Positions 36,119 through 44,874 of a stretch of 64,000 nt of DNA are shown piece by piece. The position numbers and the translations under genes were made by a program. The notes beneath the pieces were generated by a model. The model did not search any database. It was not told the origin of the DNA and was given only the letters and a program-made list of their open reading frames with translations. Source of the DNA: Olivibacter sp. XZL3 (GTDB lineage Bacteria; Bacteroidota; Bacteroidia; Sphingobacteriales; Sphingobacteriaceae). Each line of letters starts with the position of its first letter. Position 1 is the first letter of the stretch. The DNA is taken from contig NZ_SBJH01000095.1 of NCBI RefSeq assembly GCF_004368405.1, positions 62,001 through 126,000 of the forward strand, given 5' to 3'.

Positions 36119-37855
36119 ATGATATTGAATTCTTCAATGTTAAAATATACATTATTAATCGGCTTAGGTTTTTGCTCTTTCGCAGCTTTCGCGCAAGAAG
36201 AAGAACAAGTACCTCAAGAAGAGGCTAAAGGAAATTTAGGAGAAATTGAAGTCGTTAGAGACTATAGGCCTATTCTGGCTGACGCGGTTAAAATCAGGCA
36301 AAGTCCGGATCTCACGAACAACCGCAAATATTTGTCTAAACTCAATTATTCCACTTTCGACCGAAAACTAGACATCAACACGGGTACTCACCGTTTGGAG
36401 ATACAGCAATTGCCGGCTATGCGTCCCGACGTATTAACCAATAATTACGCGAAGATAGGCGCTGGGAATTTTAACACCCTTTTAGGTGAGTTGTATATCA
36501 GTAATGGCGAGGATGAGGCCCTTCAGGTAGGCGGCTTCGTTAAACACCTGAGTCAAAAAGGTTCGGATTATGAAGGACAAAATTTCAGTGAGCAAAAGAT
36601 AGGTTTATTTGGAAGAAGTATCCTCGATCGGATTACGCTAAACGGAGAGATCGGGTTTAATCGCTACGCGACTCGCTATTATGGTTTCGTACCCCTGCAA
36701 CCCGATTTAAATACAGACCCTGTTAAACAACACTATAACGACATCTATATTAAGGGGGAATTAAATAGTAATCACGTAGACAACGAGGAGCTGTTGAGTT
36801 ACTCATTAAAGGTAGATGGCTATCTTTTCGGAAATGCTTTCTCTTCAAAAGAGAATTCGTTTGCCCTCAGCGGTAACATCAATAAAAAGATCAACGCCTT
36901 TAATGTAGGAGCAAATTTATCTGGCGATTTCACCGGTTTAGAGAGCAACAATTTGACCTTAGGTAACCATATAGCCCGTTTAAATCCTTATATCCGTTTT
37001 CAGGGATCAAACTATAAATTGACCTTGGGAGCTACCTTTGTAAGCGAATTTGGCGGCGACGAAACGCGGAATAACATCTTTCCAAGCGTTGATTTCGACT
37101 TTGCTTTAGTGCCGGAATATGCCAGTATTTATGCTGGTGTGAAAGGTGATGTTGTTAAGACCTCGTTCCGAACATTAGCCAATGAGAATCCCTTTCTTAC
37201 AGAAAGCCCATTTATCGACACAGCCAGTAATACGCTGGCGGTTCATAATATGCTCGAAAAACTGCATGTCTTCGGTGGGATAAAAGGAAATGCAGGTGCG
37301 ACATTCGGTTATAAAATCGGTGTATTTTACAAGCAGATCAGCGATCTTCCATTTTATGCGATCCAGCCCAATGCGCCGTCGAGGTACGGTATCATCTACG
37401 ACCGCGGAGAAAAAAATAAAGTCTTTGGTCTAGAAGGCGATGTCAACGTCCGCGTATCCGAGGCGGTGAGCTTAGGAGGTAACCTCCTCTTCAATGAATA
37501 TGATTTGGAGAATGAGGCAGAAGCGTGGTTTATTCCGAAACTGCGTCTAGCAGCGAACACACGCATCAATATTAGCAAAAAAGTCTATTTGGATGGAGAA
37601 CTGTTCTTCAACGATGCGATGAAAGCCAAAAGTTACCAGCCGTACGCTGGGATAGGTACGATGGATCCCACTGCGCCTGTAACAGTATCTATGCCCTCAT
37701 TCCTTGATGTTAGCGCCGGATTGGAATACCGGGCTACGAAACAGATTGGTGTATATGTAAGGGGAAATAACCTGTTGAACAAAGGTTATGAACGATTCCT
37801 ATATTACCCACGTTTAGGCTTTAATATAATAGGTGGCGTTAACGTTTCGTTTTAA
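36119..37855 (+). CDS. Plugless outer-membrane beta-barrel protein
   Basis: A 578-residue exported protein with signal peptide ending CSFAAFAQ. It has TonB-receptor-like barrel strands with alternating residues and a C-terminal strand NIIGGVNVSF ending in Phe, the usual outer-membrane insertion signal. There is no plug and no carboxypeptidase-regulatory domain. The mature N-terminus has the segment GEIEVVRDYRPILADAVKI, which resembles a TonB-box region or a periplasmic contact site. It is 48 nt after the TPR gene and 41 nt before the SPOR gene, so it is the likely outer-membrane part of the same complex. Its substrate or ligand is unknown. Confidence 0.75.
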   Translation: MILNSSMLKYTLLIGLGFCSFAAFAQEEEQVPQEEAKGNLGEIEVVRDYRPILADAVKIRQSPDLTNNRKYLSKLNYSTFDRKLDINTGTHRLEIQQLPAMRPDVLTNNYAKIGAGNFNTLLGELYISNGEDEALQVGGFVKHLSQKGSDYEGQNFSEQKIGLFGRSILDRITLNGEIGFNRYATRYYGFVPLQPDLNTDPVKQHYNDIYIKGELNSNHVDNEELLSYSLKVDGYLFGNAFSSKENSFALSGNINKKINAFNVGANLSGDFTGLESNNLTLGNHIARLNPYIRFQGSNYKLTLGATFVSEFGGDETRNNIFPSVDFDFALVPEYASIYAGVKGDVVKTSFRTLANENPFLTESPFIDTASNTLAVHNMLEKLHVFGGIKGNAGATFGYKIGVFYKQISDLPFYAIQPNAPSRYGIIYDRGEKNKVFGLEGDVNVRVSEAVSLGGNLLFNEYDLENEAEAWFIPKLRLAANTRINISKKVYLDGELFFNDAMKAKSYQPYAGIGTMDPTAPVTVSMPSFLDVSAGLEYRATKQIGVYVRGNNLLNKGYERFLYYPRLGFNIIGGVNVSF

Positions 37856-37896
37856 TTATTAAGCTTTTTAAATTTGCCGACTCAAACGAAAAAAGA

Positions 37897-38937
37897 ATGC
37901 TCAATTTAGGCCAATACTTGTATCAGCTCTTACTCCTCCACCCACAGGTTGGTGTACCGGGTATTGGTGTTTTTTCAAAGAGCCGTATTGCGGCTCGATA
38001 CGATGAACAATTGGAAAAGTTTTTGCCTCCAGCAAGTAGCTATTCCTTGGTTCCGCAGGCGGTGACCGACAGCCATTTAGTCGACTGCGTAGCGAAATCT
38101 CTTCATCTATCCAATGAAGAAGCCCTAGCTGCTATAAGCGAGGCGATAAGTCACCTACAAACAGCGATCAAAGAACAGGGCGAAGCTAAACTGCAGCCTA
38201 TCGGTACGCTTAAAGAGACTGCCGGTATCTATACATTGGTTGCGGAGGCCGATCCAAGCTTTTGGGGATTACAGCCTATTGGCGACTATAAGAAGACGAC
38301 TGTCTCCGAAGAGCTGCCTATCATATCGGAAGCAGAAGAAGCGAGGCCAGACGAAGTGAACGCGCCTATTCTTGAGCAAGAAGCACCGTTTGAAGCAGAG
38401 GCGGAAGAAGTACCGAGCCAAGCAGCAAGCAGTAAACGCACATGGCTCTGGGGTTTAACGGCTGTTGTGTTTATTGGCCTGATTGGTTTCTTGGTGTGGA
38501 AGCGCCAAAACGCCGTTATTCCGAATGATCCTGTCCAAACAGCTATAACACCAGTTGACACGACCGATCACGCAAGTGGCGACGGGCAGCAACCGTCGGC
38601 CATTGTACCGGATACAGCAACAACCGTTCATCCGGCAGATAGCGTCGCCGATACACTGCGTCAAGCGCCGGCACCGGAAAAGGAGCCGCTGGTGCGGAAA
38701 GCGTCTAAAGAAAGACCTTTTTCCATCGTAATCGGCTCATTCAAAACGCTGAGATTGGCCATTGAACAGGCTAAATATTTTAGAACGATCGGTATCAATG
38801 CATTTGTCCTGGAAAGCAATATGCCTAACAACAGGAAAAAAATATGCTATGGCTCCTACGCTACGAAAGAAGCAGCCAAAGAAGAGTTGGAAAAAGTTAG
38901 AAATGAGATAACCAAAGAAGCATATATATACCCTTGA
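37897..38937 (+). CDS. HU-CCDC81 and SPOR domain inner-membrane protein
   Basis: A 346-residue single-pass protein. Residues 1-115 match the bacterial HU-CCDC81-type region (LGQYLYQLLLLHPQVGVPGIG ... IGTLKETAGIYTL). An acidic linker, a membrane helix near 187-207 (WLWGLTAVVFIGLIGFLVW), a Pro/Ala/Thr linker, and a C-terminal SPOR domain (FSIVIGSFKTLRLAIEQAKY ... CYGSYATKEAAKEEL) follow. SPOR domains bind glycan strands stripped of stem peptides at the septum, so the protein should localise at division sites. The HU-like part would sit in the cytoplasm, possibly binding DNA or a cytoplasmic partner. It lies between the barrel and exbB. Confidence 0.85.
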   Translation: MLNLGQYLYQLLLLHPQVGVPGIGVFSKSRIAARYDEQLEKFLPPASSYSLVPQAVTDSHLVDCVAKSLHLSNEEALAAISEAISHLQTAIKEQGEAKLQPIGTLKETAGIYTLVAEADPSFWGLQPIGDYKKTTVSEELPIISEAEEARPDEVNAPILEQEAPFEAEAEEVPSQAASSKRTWLWGLTAVVFIGLIGFLVWKRQNAVIPNDPVQTAITPVDTTDHASGDGQQPSAIVPDTATTVHPADSVADTLRQAPAPEKEPLVRKASKERPFSIVIGSFKTLRLAIEQAKYFRTIGINAFVLESNMPNNRKKICYGSYATKEAAKEELEKVRNEITKEAYIYP

Positions 38938-39018
38938 CATACAAATGCCGGGAATAAATTTTATCTTGGCACCGATATTAAACAAACAGTGTAAAACAAA
39001 ATTATTATTTAATAGAAC

Positions 39019-39720
39019 ATGTTCTTATTACAAGTCACAGACACACCCGCAACATTGGATTCCATGCTGACAGCACCAGGGCCCTCTACCGCACCCATTG
39101 AAGATTTAAGTTTGTTAGATCTGCTTATCAAAGGAGGATGGGTGATGGTTCCCATCGCTATTCTGGCTTTCTTAGGCTTAGTCATTTTCATCGAAAGATA
39201 CTTAACCATAAAAAAGGCATCGCGCTACGATTCAAACCTGATGATTCAGGTGAAACAGCACATTATGTCGGGCCGCTTAGAAGCTGCATTGGCGTTATGC
39301 CGTAACAGCAACGGTCCGTTAGGTGCTATGCTCCAGAAAGGACTTACGCGAATTGGCCGGCCGATCAAAGATATCGAGGGAGCGATTGAGAATGTAGGTA
39401 AATTGGAAGTATCGAAATTGGAGAAGAATATCAACGTTTTAGGTATTATTGCGGGTATCGCGCCTATGTTGGGTTTCGTTGGTACGATCATTGGAGTAAT
39501 TACCATCTTTCATGAAGTATCTATAAAAGGCGTAATTGAAATTGGCACGGTATCCGGCGGATTATATACAAAAATGATCACCTCGGCTTCGGGGCTTATC
39601 ATTGGTATCATTGCCTATGTAGGTTACCATATTTTAAATATGATGGTTGACCGTTTAATACTGCGCATGGAAACAGATGCCATCGAATTTATCGATCTAT
39701 TAGATGAACCCGGAAGCTAA
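39019..39720 (+). CDS. ExbB/TolQ/MotA-type proton channel subunit
   Basis: Inner-membrane motor subunit of 233 residues. It has three membrane segments: WVMVPIAILAFLGLVIFIERY (about 37-60), LGIIAGIAPMLGFVGTIIGVITIF (about 140-168) and SASGLIIGIIAYVGYHIL (about 188-210). The middle one carries the ExbB/TolQ glycine-rich signature. With ExbD/TolR it converts proton flow into movement of a TonB/TolA-like protein. The three motor genes are packed with gaps of about 20-26 nt. TolQ versus ExbB cannot be settled by sequence alone. Confidence 0.93.
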   Translation: MFLLQVTDTPATLDSMLTAPGPSTAPIEDLSLLDLLIKGGWVMVPIAILAFLGLVIFIERYLTIKKASRYDSNLMIQVKQHIMSGRLEAALALCRNSNGPLGAMLQKGLTRIGRPIKDIEGAIENVGKLEVSKLEKNINVLGIIAGIAPMLGFVGTIIGVITIFHEVSIKGVIEIGTVSGGLYTKMITSASGLIIGIIAYVGYHILNMMVDRLILRMETDAIEFIDLLDEPGS

Positions 39721-39746
39721 GCGAGGCTTCTTAAAAAAGATTTCTG

Positions 39747-40157
39747 ATGAATTTAAGGAAAAGACACCATAGACCGGCCGCAGAAGTGCATACATCGGCA
39801 CTGAACGACATCATGTTCTTCTTGCTGCTCTTCTTTTTATTAGCTTCTGCAGTGGCTAATCCGCAAGTCGTGAAACTCCTATTGCCACGTTCCCAGTCGG
39901 GAGAGCAATCCGTAGCGAAGCGAACGATAAGCTTGTCTATTAATAAAGAATTGCAGTACTTTGTAGAGGATAAACCGGTATCGCTGGATCAGTTAACGCC
40001 TACCTTACAAAATTATGTACAGGAGGGGCAGGAATTAACGGTTCTTTTATACGTAGACAGGACGGTAGCAATAGAAGACGTCATTCAGGTTATGGATATT
40101 GCCAACAAACTGAAGATCAAACTTGTTTTAGCTACCGAGCCTAAAGAGAAGAGTTAG
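39747..40157 (+). CDS. ExbD/TolR-family motor subunit
   Basis: A 136-residue single-pass protein. The membrane helix contains the essential proton-binding Asp in SALNDIMFFLLLFFLLASA (Asp near residue 21), followed by a periplasmic domain of the TolR/ExbD fold (ISLSINKELQYFVEDKPVSL ... LYVDRTVAIEDVIQVMDIA). It partners the channel protein immediately upstream. Confidence 0.93.
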   Translation: MNLRKRHHRPAAEVHTSALNDIMFFLLLFFLLASAVANPQVVKLLLPRSQSGEQSVAKRTISLSINKELQYFVEDKPVSLDQLTPTLQNYVQEGQELTVLLYVDRTVAIEDVIQVMDIANKLKIKLVLATEPKEKS

Positions 40158-40179
40158 CATTTAAATTGGAGAGCGCGTG

Positions 40180-40998
40180 ATGAACCATCAGCATAAGCAA
40201 GAAAACAACTACCCAAAGGCATTTGCCATATCAGCGGGAGTATTTGCGGCATTCCTACTGATGAGTTTCTTTTGGATGTTGAGCCAACCGGCTATCGAGT
40301 TCGGAACAGGCGGATTGATTGTGAACTACGGGACGGCTGAGGAAGGAATGGGAGAAGATTATATGAGTCTAGACGAGCCTTCTATGGATCCGAATGCAAA
40401 TCAAACGCGTCCGGACAAAGTTATCCCCAACGAAGAACCTACCCCTGTGGCATCTCAGGAAACCAACGATAAAACGGTGGTTACACAAGACGTAGAGGAT
40501 GCGCCCGCTGTGGTAACAAAAGAAAAAGCAAAACCGACTTCGAATACGCCGACAATTACCCCAGAGAAAAAGGAAAGTAAACCAACGGTGAATCCTAATG
40601 CCCTGTACACCGGCAAAAAAAATAACGGTGTGGGTGTGGGTGACGGAACGGGATCCACGCCGGGGAATCAAGGGAGCTTACAAGGGAATAACATGGCCAC
40701 GAATTACGGTGAAGGAGGATCTGGCAATGGCCTGGTAGGCTTACCGAACCGATCTTTTGCTGTCATGCCACAGATTGAAGATAAAGGACAGCTCTCAGGG
40801 CGGGTGGCCGTAGAAATCACCGTCGATCGAAACGGGGTTGTAACCCGAGCAAGGGCGGGTGCGAAAGGCACCACGTTATCGGATGCGTCACTGTGGGAAA
40901 AATGTGAGACGGCGGTTAGAAATGCGCGGTTAAATGCAACGGACGGAGGCCCCGAATTTCAGTCAGGCATTGTCGTGTTCAACTTTAAAGTAAAGTAA
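40180..40998 (+). CDS. TonB/TolA-like energy-transducing protein
   Basis: A 272-residue protein with an N-terminal membrane helix (AFAISAGVFAAFLLMSFFWML), then a disordered linker rich in Pro, Glu, Thr and Lys (residues 60-150), a glycine/asparagine-rich stretch, and a compact C-terminal domain (LSGRVAVEITVDRNGVVTRARAGAKG ... GIVVFNFKVK) of the TonB C-terminal type. I chose the ATG at 40180, which has GGAG about 8 nt upstream; a GTG directly precedes it. It would span the periplasm and contact an outer-membrane partner, probably the barrel encoded in the same block. Confidence 0.85.
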   Translation: MNHQHKQENNYPKAFAISAGVFAAFLLMSFFWMLSQPAIEFGTGGLIVNYGTAEEGMGEDYMSLDEPSMDPNANQTRPDKVIPNEEPTPVASQETNDKTVVTQDVEDAPAVVTKEKAKPTSNTPTITPEKKESKPTVNPNALYTGKKNNGVGVGDGTGSTPGNQGSLQGNNMATNYGEGGSGNGLVGLPNRSFAVMPQIEDKGQLSGRVAVEITVDRNGVVTRARAGAKGTTLSDASLWEKCETAVRNARLNATDGGPEFQSGIVVFNFKVK

Positions 40999-41019
40999 GG
41001 ACGCTCGTTTTCCCGAACC

Positions 41020-42324
41020 ATGAATTACCTCGAAGTAATAGATTATCTGTATAGCCGTCTGCCGATGTTTACGCGCGACGGCTCCGCAGCTTTCAAGAAA
41101 GATTTAACCAATATCCGGGCACTTTGTGATGCCTTGAAAAATCCGGAAAGAGCGTTTAAATCCATCCATATAGCGGGCACGAACGGAAAAGGGAGCAGCT
41201 CCCATATGCTGGCAGCGATATTGCAGACTGCCGGATATAAAACCGGCCTTTATACCTCGCCTCATTTATTGGATTTCAGAGAGCGAATAAAAATCGACGG
41301 CGAGCTGGTGCCGCAGGCCTTTGTAGTCGATTTCGTTAAAACCAACCAAGACTTGATTGAAGCCATACAGCCTTCTTTTTTTGAGGTGACCGTAGCGATG
41401 GCCTTCCGTTATTTTGCCGATGCAGCGGTCGATATCGCCGTCATTGAAACAGGTCTTGGCGGCCGACTGGATTCCACCAATATTATCGAGCCGGTAATGA
41501 GTTTGATCACCAATATCGGTTACGACCATATGAACATGTTGGGGAACAGCTTAACGGAGATCGCCGGAGAAAAAGCCGGCATTATTAAACGCAAAACCCC
41601 AATTGTGGTTAGCGAAAGACAGGAGGCAATCGATTCTATATTTATCAACCGGGCGCAGGAATTAGCCGCTCCGATCGTTTTTGCCACCGATCAATGGATC
41701 ATCGAGGCGTGCTCCATGGAGGCACAGTCTCAACATTTAAAGGCAATACCCAAAGAAACAGGCGCTTTAAAGGCAATTGATATTCATTTGGATTTGAGAG
41801 GGAGCTATCAGCAGAAGAACCTCCCCGGCGTACTAAGTTCCATTTGTGTATTACAAGAAAACGGCTTCACAATCACCGAGCGTCACCTGGTTGACAGCTT
41901 GGCAAAGGTTCAAGCACTGACCGGTTTAATGGGGCGCTGGCAAACCCTGTCGACACAACCGCTGACGATTTGCGATACGGGCCACAATGAAGCCGGCTGG
42001 AAAGAAATAATCAAAGATTTGTCCCGTACGCCCCATCGGAAACTACACATCGTACTGGGCGTTATGCGGGATAAAGACATCGAACATATGCTTACCCTGC
42101 TTCCCAAAGAAGCAAGTTTCTATTTTTGTAGTCCGGGTTTTCAACGCGCTCTCCCTGCAGTAGAGTTAAAAGTGCAAGCCGTCGGCTATGCATTGATTGG
42201 GGAAGCTTATGATAGTGTGGAAGACGCGGTTAAGGCTGCTCAAGGCGTCGCATTAAAAGAAGATTTGATTTTCATCGGTGGAAGCACTTTTGTGGTGGCC
42301 GAAGCCTTGCCCCTTTTTCAATAA
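41020..42324 (+). CDS. folC: Dihydrofolate synthase / folylpolyglutamate synthase
   Basis: Adds glutamate to dihydropteroate and to folates in the cytosol. At 434 residues it has the family length. The ATP-binding motif is HIAGTNGKGSSSHMLAAIL (near residue 50), followed by TGLYTSPHLLDFRERI and the Mur-ligase-like segments ETGLGGRLDSTNI and TNIGYDHMNMLG; the C-terminal domain has ICDTGHNEAGW. It is 21 nt after the tonB-like gene, so it is probably the last gene of that transcript; the metabolic function need not be related. Confidence 0.96.
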   Translation: MNYLEVIDYLYSRLPMFTRDGSAAFKKDLTNIRALCDALKNPERAFKSIHIAGTNGKGSSSHMLAAILQTAGYKTGLYTSPHLLDFRERIKIDGELVPQAFVVDFVKTNQDLIEAIQPSFFEVTVAMAFRYFADAAVDIAVIETGLGGRLDSTNIIEPVMSLITNIGYDHMNMLGNSLTEIAGEKAGIIKRKTPIVVSERQEAIDSIFINRAQELAAPIVFATDQWIIEACSMEAQSQHLKAIPKETGALKAIDIHLDLRGSYQQKNLPGVLSSICVLQENGFTITERHLVDSLAKVQALTGLMGRWQTLSTQPLTICDTGHNEAGWKEIIKDLSRTPHRKLHIVLGVMRDKDIEHMLTLLPKEASFYFCSPGFQRALPAVELKVQAVGYALIGEAYDSVEDAVKAAQGVALKEDLIFIGGSTFVVAEALPLFQ

Positions 42325-42347
42325 TCTGGTCTATAGCAATGGTAAAA

Positions 42348-42381
42348 GGGCTTGTCTAAAACATGATCTTTAGACAAGCCC
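42348..42381. terminator. Bidirectional hairpin between folC and the GH92 gene
   Basis: GGGCTTGTCTAAA and TTTAGACAAGCCC form a perfect 13-pair stem around an 8-nt loop, located between two convergent genes (24 nt from the folC stop, 14 nt from the GH92 stop). The T-run is short on both sides (four T on the minus strand). Confidence 0.7.
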
Positions 42382-42395
42382 GATAATGTACTAGC

Positions 42396-44684
42396 TTATT
42401 GCTCTCTTGAGAGCGAATACGGCAAATCTGCATCCAACACGCCGCGCGATTTATTCGGTTGACTTCCCATGTCAAAATCAATCGTTGCTCCTTGTATTAA
42501 CGCTTCATGCGAGAAGAAATTCCGCGTATACGAGTTACCATTCAACCGTAGGTTGTCGATGTACCTGTTATCCACGCTATTATTCGGCGCGTTTAATATA
42601 ATCTCTTTTCCACTAGCCAATTTAATCTTAGCCTGTTTAAATAAAGGCGCTCCTATAACATACTGATCGGTAGCCGGTGCCACGGGGTAGAAGCCAAGGG
42701 CTGAAAACACATACCAAGCCGATGTCTGGCCATTATCTTCATCACCGCAATATCCATCCGGCGTAGGCAAATACATTCTATTCATGGTCTCACGAACCCA
42801 ATATTGCGCTTTCCAAGGCTCATTTGCATAGTTATACAAGTAAATCATATGCTGAATAGGTTGATTTCCATGCGCATATTGCCCCATATTGGCAATCTGC
42901 ATTTCGCGAATTTCATGAATAACTTGTCCGTAATAACTATCGTCGTAAATAGGCGGCAAAGTAAAGACCGAGTCGAGCTTATTCGCGAATGCCTTTTTGC
43001 CTCCCATCAGGTCAATCAGTCCCTGTATATCATGAAACACCGACCATGAGTAATGCCAGCTATTTCCTTCTGTAAAGGCGTCGCCCCACTTGAAGGGATT
43101 AAAAGGTTTCTGGAAATTACCGTCTTGATTTTTCCCGCGCATCAATCCCGTTTCCGGATCAAATAACTTCTTATAGTTTAAACTTCTCTTTCTATAAAGT
43201 TCAACTTCCTTTTTAGGCTTATTCAATTTTTTCGCCAGCTGGTAAATGGCAAAATCGTCATAAGCATATTCCAGGGTCCGTGCCGCATTTTCATTGATAT
43301 CTACATCATAAGGCACATAGCCGAGCTTGTTGTAAAACTCAGCACCGGCCCGTCCAACGGCGGTCAGCGGTCCTGCATTATTTGCACCGTGTAACAAAGC
43401 CTCATATAGGGTTTCGATATCGTACCCCCGTAGTCCCTTAATATAGGCGTCTGCCACTACAGATGCAGAGTTATTGCCCACCATCACATTTCTGAGACCG
43501 GGGCTGGCCCACTCTGGAAGCCAACCACTTTCCTTGTAGGCGTTTACCAATCCTTCCTGCATCTTCGTATTCATTTCGGGATAAACAAGGTTCAGGAACG
43601 GGAATAAGCACCGGAAAGTGTCCCAAAATCCAGTATCAGTAAACATATGGCCCGGAAGTACTTTTCCATTATAGGGGCTATAGTGAACAACGTTTCCATT
43701 TGCATCGTATTCAAAAAACATGCGGGGAAATAAGAGTGTACGATACAGATTGGAATAAAAGGTACGTACTTGATCGATGCTGCCCCCGCCTACTTCTACC
43801 CTACTCAGTGCTTTGTTCCAGATGGCTTTACCTTCTTCTTTTAACGTTTCGAAACTCTTGTTTCCGATTTCCTTCAGGTTTAACGCAGCCTGTTCATGAC
43901 TAATAAACGACGAAGCGATCTTGACGTTCACTTGTTCACCCGCCTTATCGGTTTTAAAATGGATCATTGCACCAGCGTGCTCTCCCTTCAATTCCACATC
44001 GTCCGGTTGAAGCTTATCTCCATCAAATACGGCAACATCATCAAAGGGCCTATCAAATTCCATCACAAAATAATTCTTGAAATTCTCCGGAACGCCACCG
44101 CTATTTTTGGTAGAATAACCGATAATCTTATTTTCATTAGGAATCACTTTAACATAGGATCCCTTATCAAAAGCGTCGATGACGACATATGCGCTGTCGG
44201 TTTTTGGGAAAGTCATTCGAAAGCGCGCCGCTCTTTCCGTAGGGACAATTTCTGTGGTTACATCATGATCGGCTAAGTAGACACTGTAATAATAAGGGGT
44301 AGCCACTTCTGCCTTATGCGAAAACCAACTGGCTCTATCATCTTCGTTAAATCGGGCAGCTCCGGTAACAGGCATAATGGCAAATTGCCCGTAGTCGTTC
44401 ATCCATGGCGATGGCTGATGCGTTTGTTTAAAGCCTCGTATTTTATCCGCATCGTATGTATACATCCAACCGTCGCCCATTTTTCCCGTTTGGGGCGACC
44501 AAAAATTCATGCCCCAAGGGAGAGCAATGGCAGGATATGTATTGCCGGTAGATAAACTGTGTTTAGACAAGGTACCTACCAGTGTGCTTACATAATCAAC
44601 CGGACTCGAAACTGTCTTTACTTCCTGCGCCCAAAGGCCGAAAGTAAACATAAGCATAGAAAATAAAGGGATAAAGCGTTTCAT
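42396..44684 (-). CDS. GH92 exo-alpha-1,2-mannosidase
   Basis: Exported calcium-dependent alpha-mannosidase of 762 residues with a Sec signal (MLMFTFGLWAQ). Family words include GDGWMYTYDADKIRGFKQTHQ, DTGFWDTFRCLFPFLNLVYP and GDEDNGQTSAWYVFSALGFYP. As I recall the Bacteroides enzyme Bt3990, its key residues are Trp88, Glu533 (acid), His584, Glu585 and Asp642/644 (base). The counterparts here, all at a constant +6 offset, are Trp94, Glu539 (in TEGNSW), His590-Glu591 and Asp648/650. The Trp plus His-Glu set is the alpha-1,2 signature. It would trim mannose from imported or surface-bound mannans or N-glycans. It stands downstream of a barrel gene but not of SusCD. Confidence 0.93.
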   Translation of the reverse strand: MKRFIPLFSMLMFTFGLWAQEVKTVSSPVDYVSTLVGTLSKHSLSTGNTYPAIALPWGMNFWSPQTGKMGDGWMYTYDADKIRGFKQTHQPSPWMNDYGQFAIMPVTGAARFNEDDRASWFSHKAEVATPYYYSVYLADHDVTTEIVPTERAARFRMTFPKTDSAYVVIDAFDKGSYVKVIPNENKIIGYSTKNSGGVPENFKNYFVMEFDRPFDDVAVFDGDKLQPDDVELKGEHAGAMIHFKTDKAGEQVNVKIASSFISHEQAALNLKEIGNKSFETLKEEGKAIWNKALSRVEVGGGSIDQVRTFYSNLYRTLLFPRMFFEYDANGNVVHYSPYNGKVLPGHMFTDTGFWDTFRCLFPFLNLVYPEMNTKMQEGLVNAYKESGWLPEWASPGLRNVMVGNNSASVVADAYIKGLRGYDIETLYEALLHGANNAGPLTAVGRAGAEFYNKLGYVPYDVDINENAARTLEYAYDDFAIYQLAKKLNKPKKEVELYRKRSLNYKKLFDPETGLMRGKNQDGNFQKPFNPFKWGDAFTEGNSWHYSWSVFHDIQGLIDLMGGKKAFANKLDSVFTLPPIYDDSYYGQVIHEIREMQIANMGQYAHGNQPIQHMIYLYNYANEPWKAQYWVRETMNRMYLPTPDGYCGDEDNGQTSAWYVFSALGFYPVAPATDQYVIGAPLFKQAKIKLASGKEIILNAPNNSVDNRYIDNLRLNGNSYTRNFFSHEALIQGATIDFDMGSQPNKSRGVLDADLPYSLSREQ

Positions 44685-44732
44685 TAGATTTGTGATTTTG
44701 CTTGATTCAATATAGTGCTGACTTGGTTAATT

Positions 44733-44749
44733 TGAGGATTTTTTCCTCA
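44733..44749. other. Small palindrome upstream of the GH92 gene
   Basis: TGAGGA - TTTTT - TCCTCA, a perfect 6-pair inverted repeat about 49 nt before the GH92 start. It may be an operator or a leader hairpin; nothing more can be said from sequence. Confidence 0.35.
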
Positions 44750-44836
44750 TGGGGCTAATATATGTAAAATAATTTATATAGCTAAAACGTTAAAGCTGAA
44801 ATTGGTTTCTTCCTTGTTCCGTACTGGTGTAGTGCA

Positions 44837-44850
44837 ACCGCCTAGGCGGT
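44837..44850. other. GC-rich palindrome after the barrel gene
   Basis: ACCGCCTAGGCGGT is a perfect 14-base palindrome. It is nested in a competing inverted repeat, CAACCG (44835-44840) with CGGTTG (44853-44858). It stands 25 nt after the stop codon of the large barrel gene in otherwise AT-rich DNA. It may be a protein-binding site or part of a 3' structure. Confidence 0.45.
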
Positions 44851-44874
44851 GACGGTTGGGCTTAGCGGCCACGA

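Noticed and set aside
42861-42863. Gln608 in the GH92 segment HGNQP, suspected loss of the catalytic acid or a mannosyl-phosphate-specific enzyme.
   Set aside because: Spacing to the Asp648/650 pair shows that the acid is Glu539 in TEGNSW (109 residues before Asp648, as between Glu533 and Asp642 in Bt3990), and it is present.
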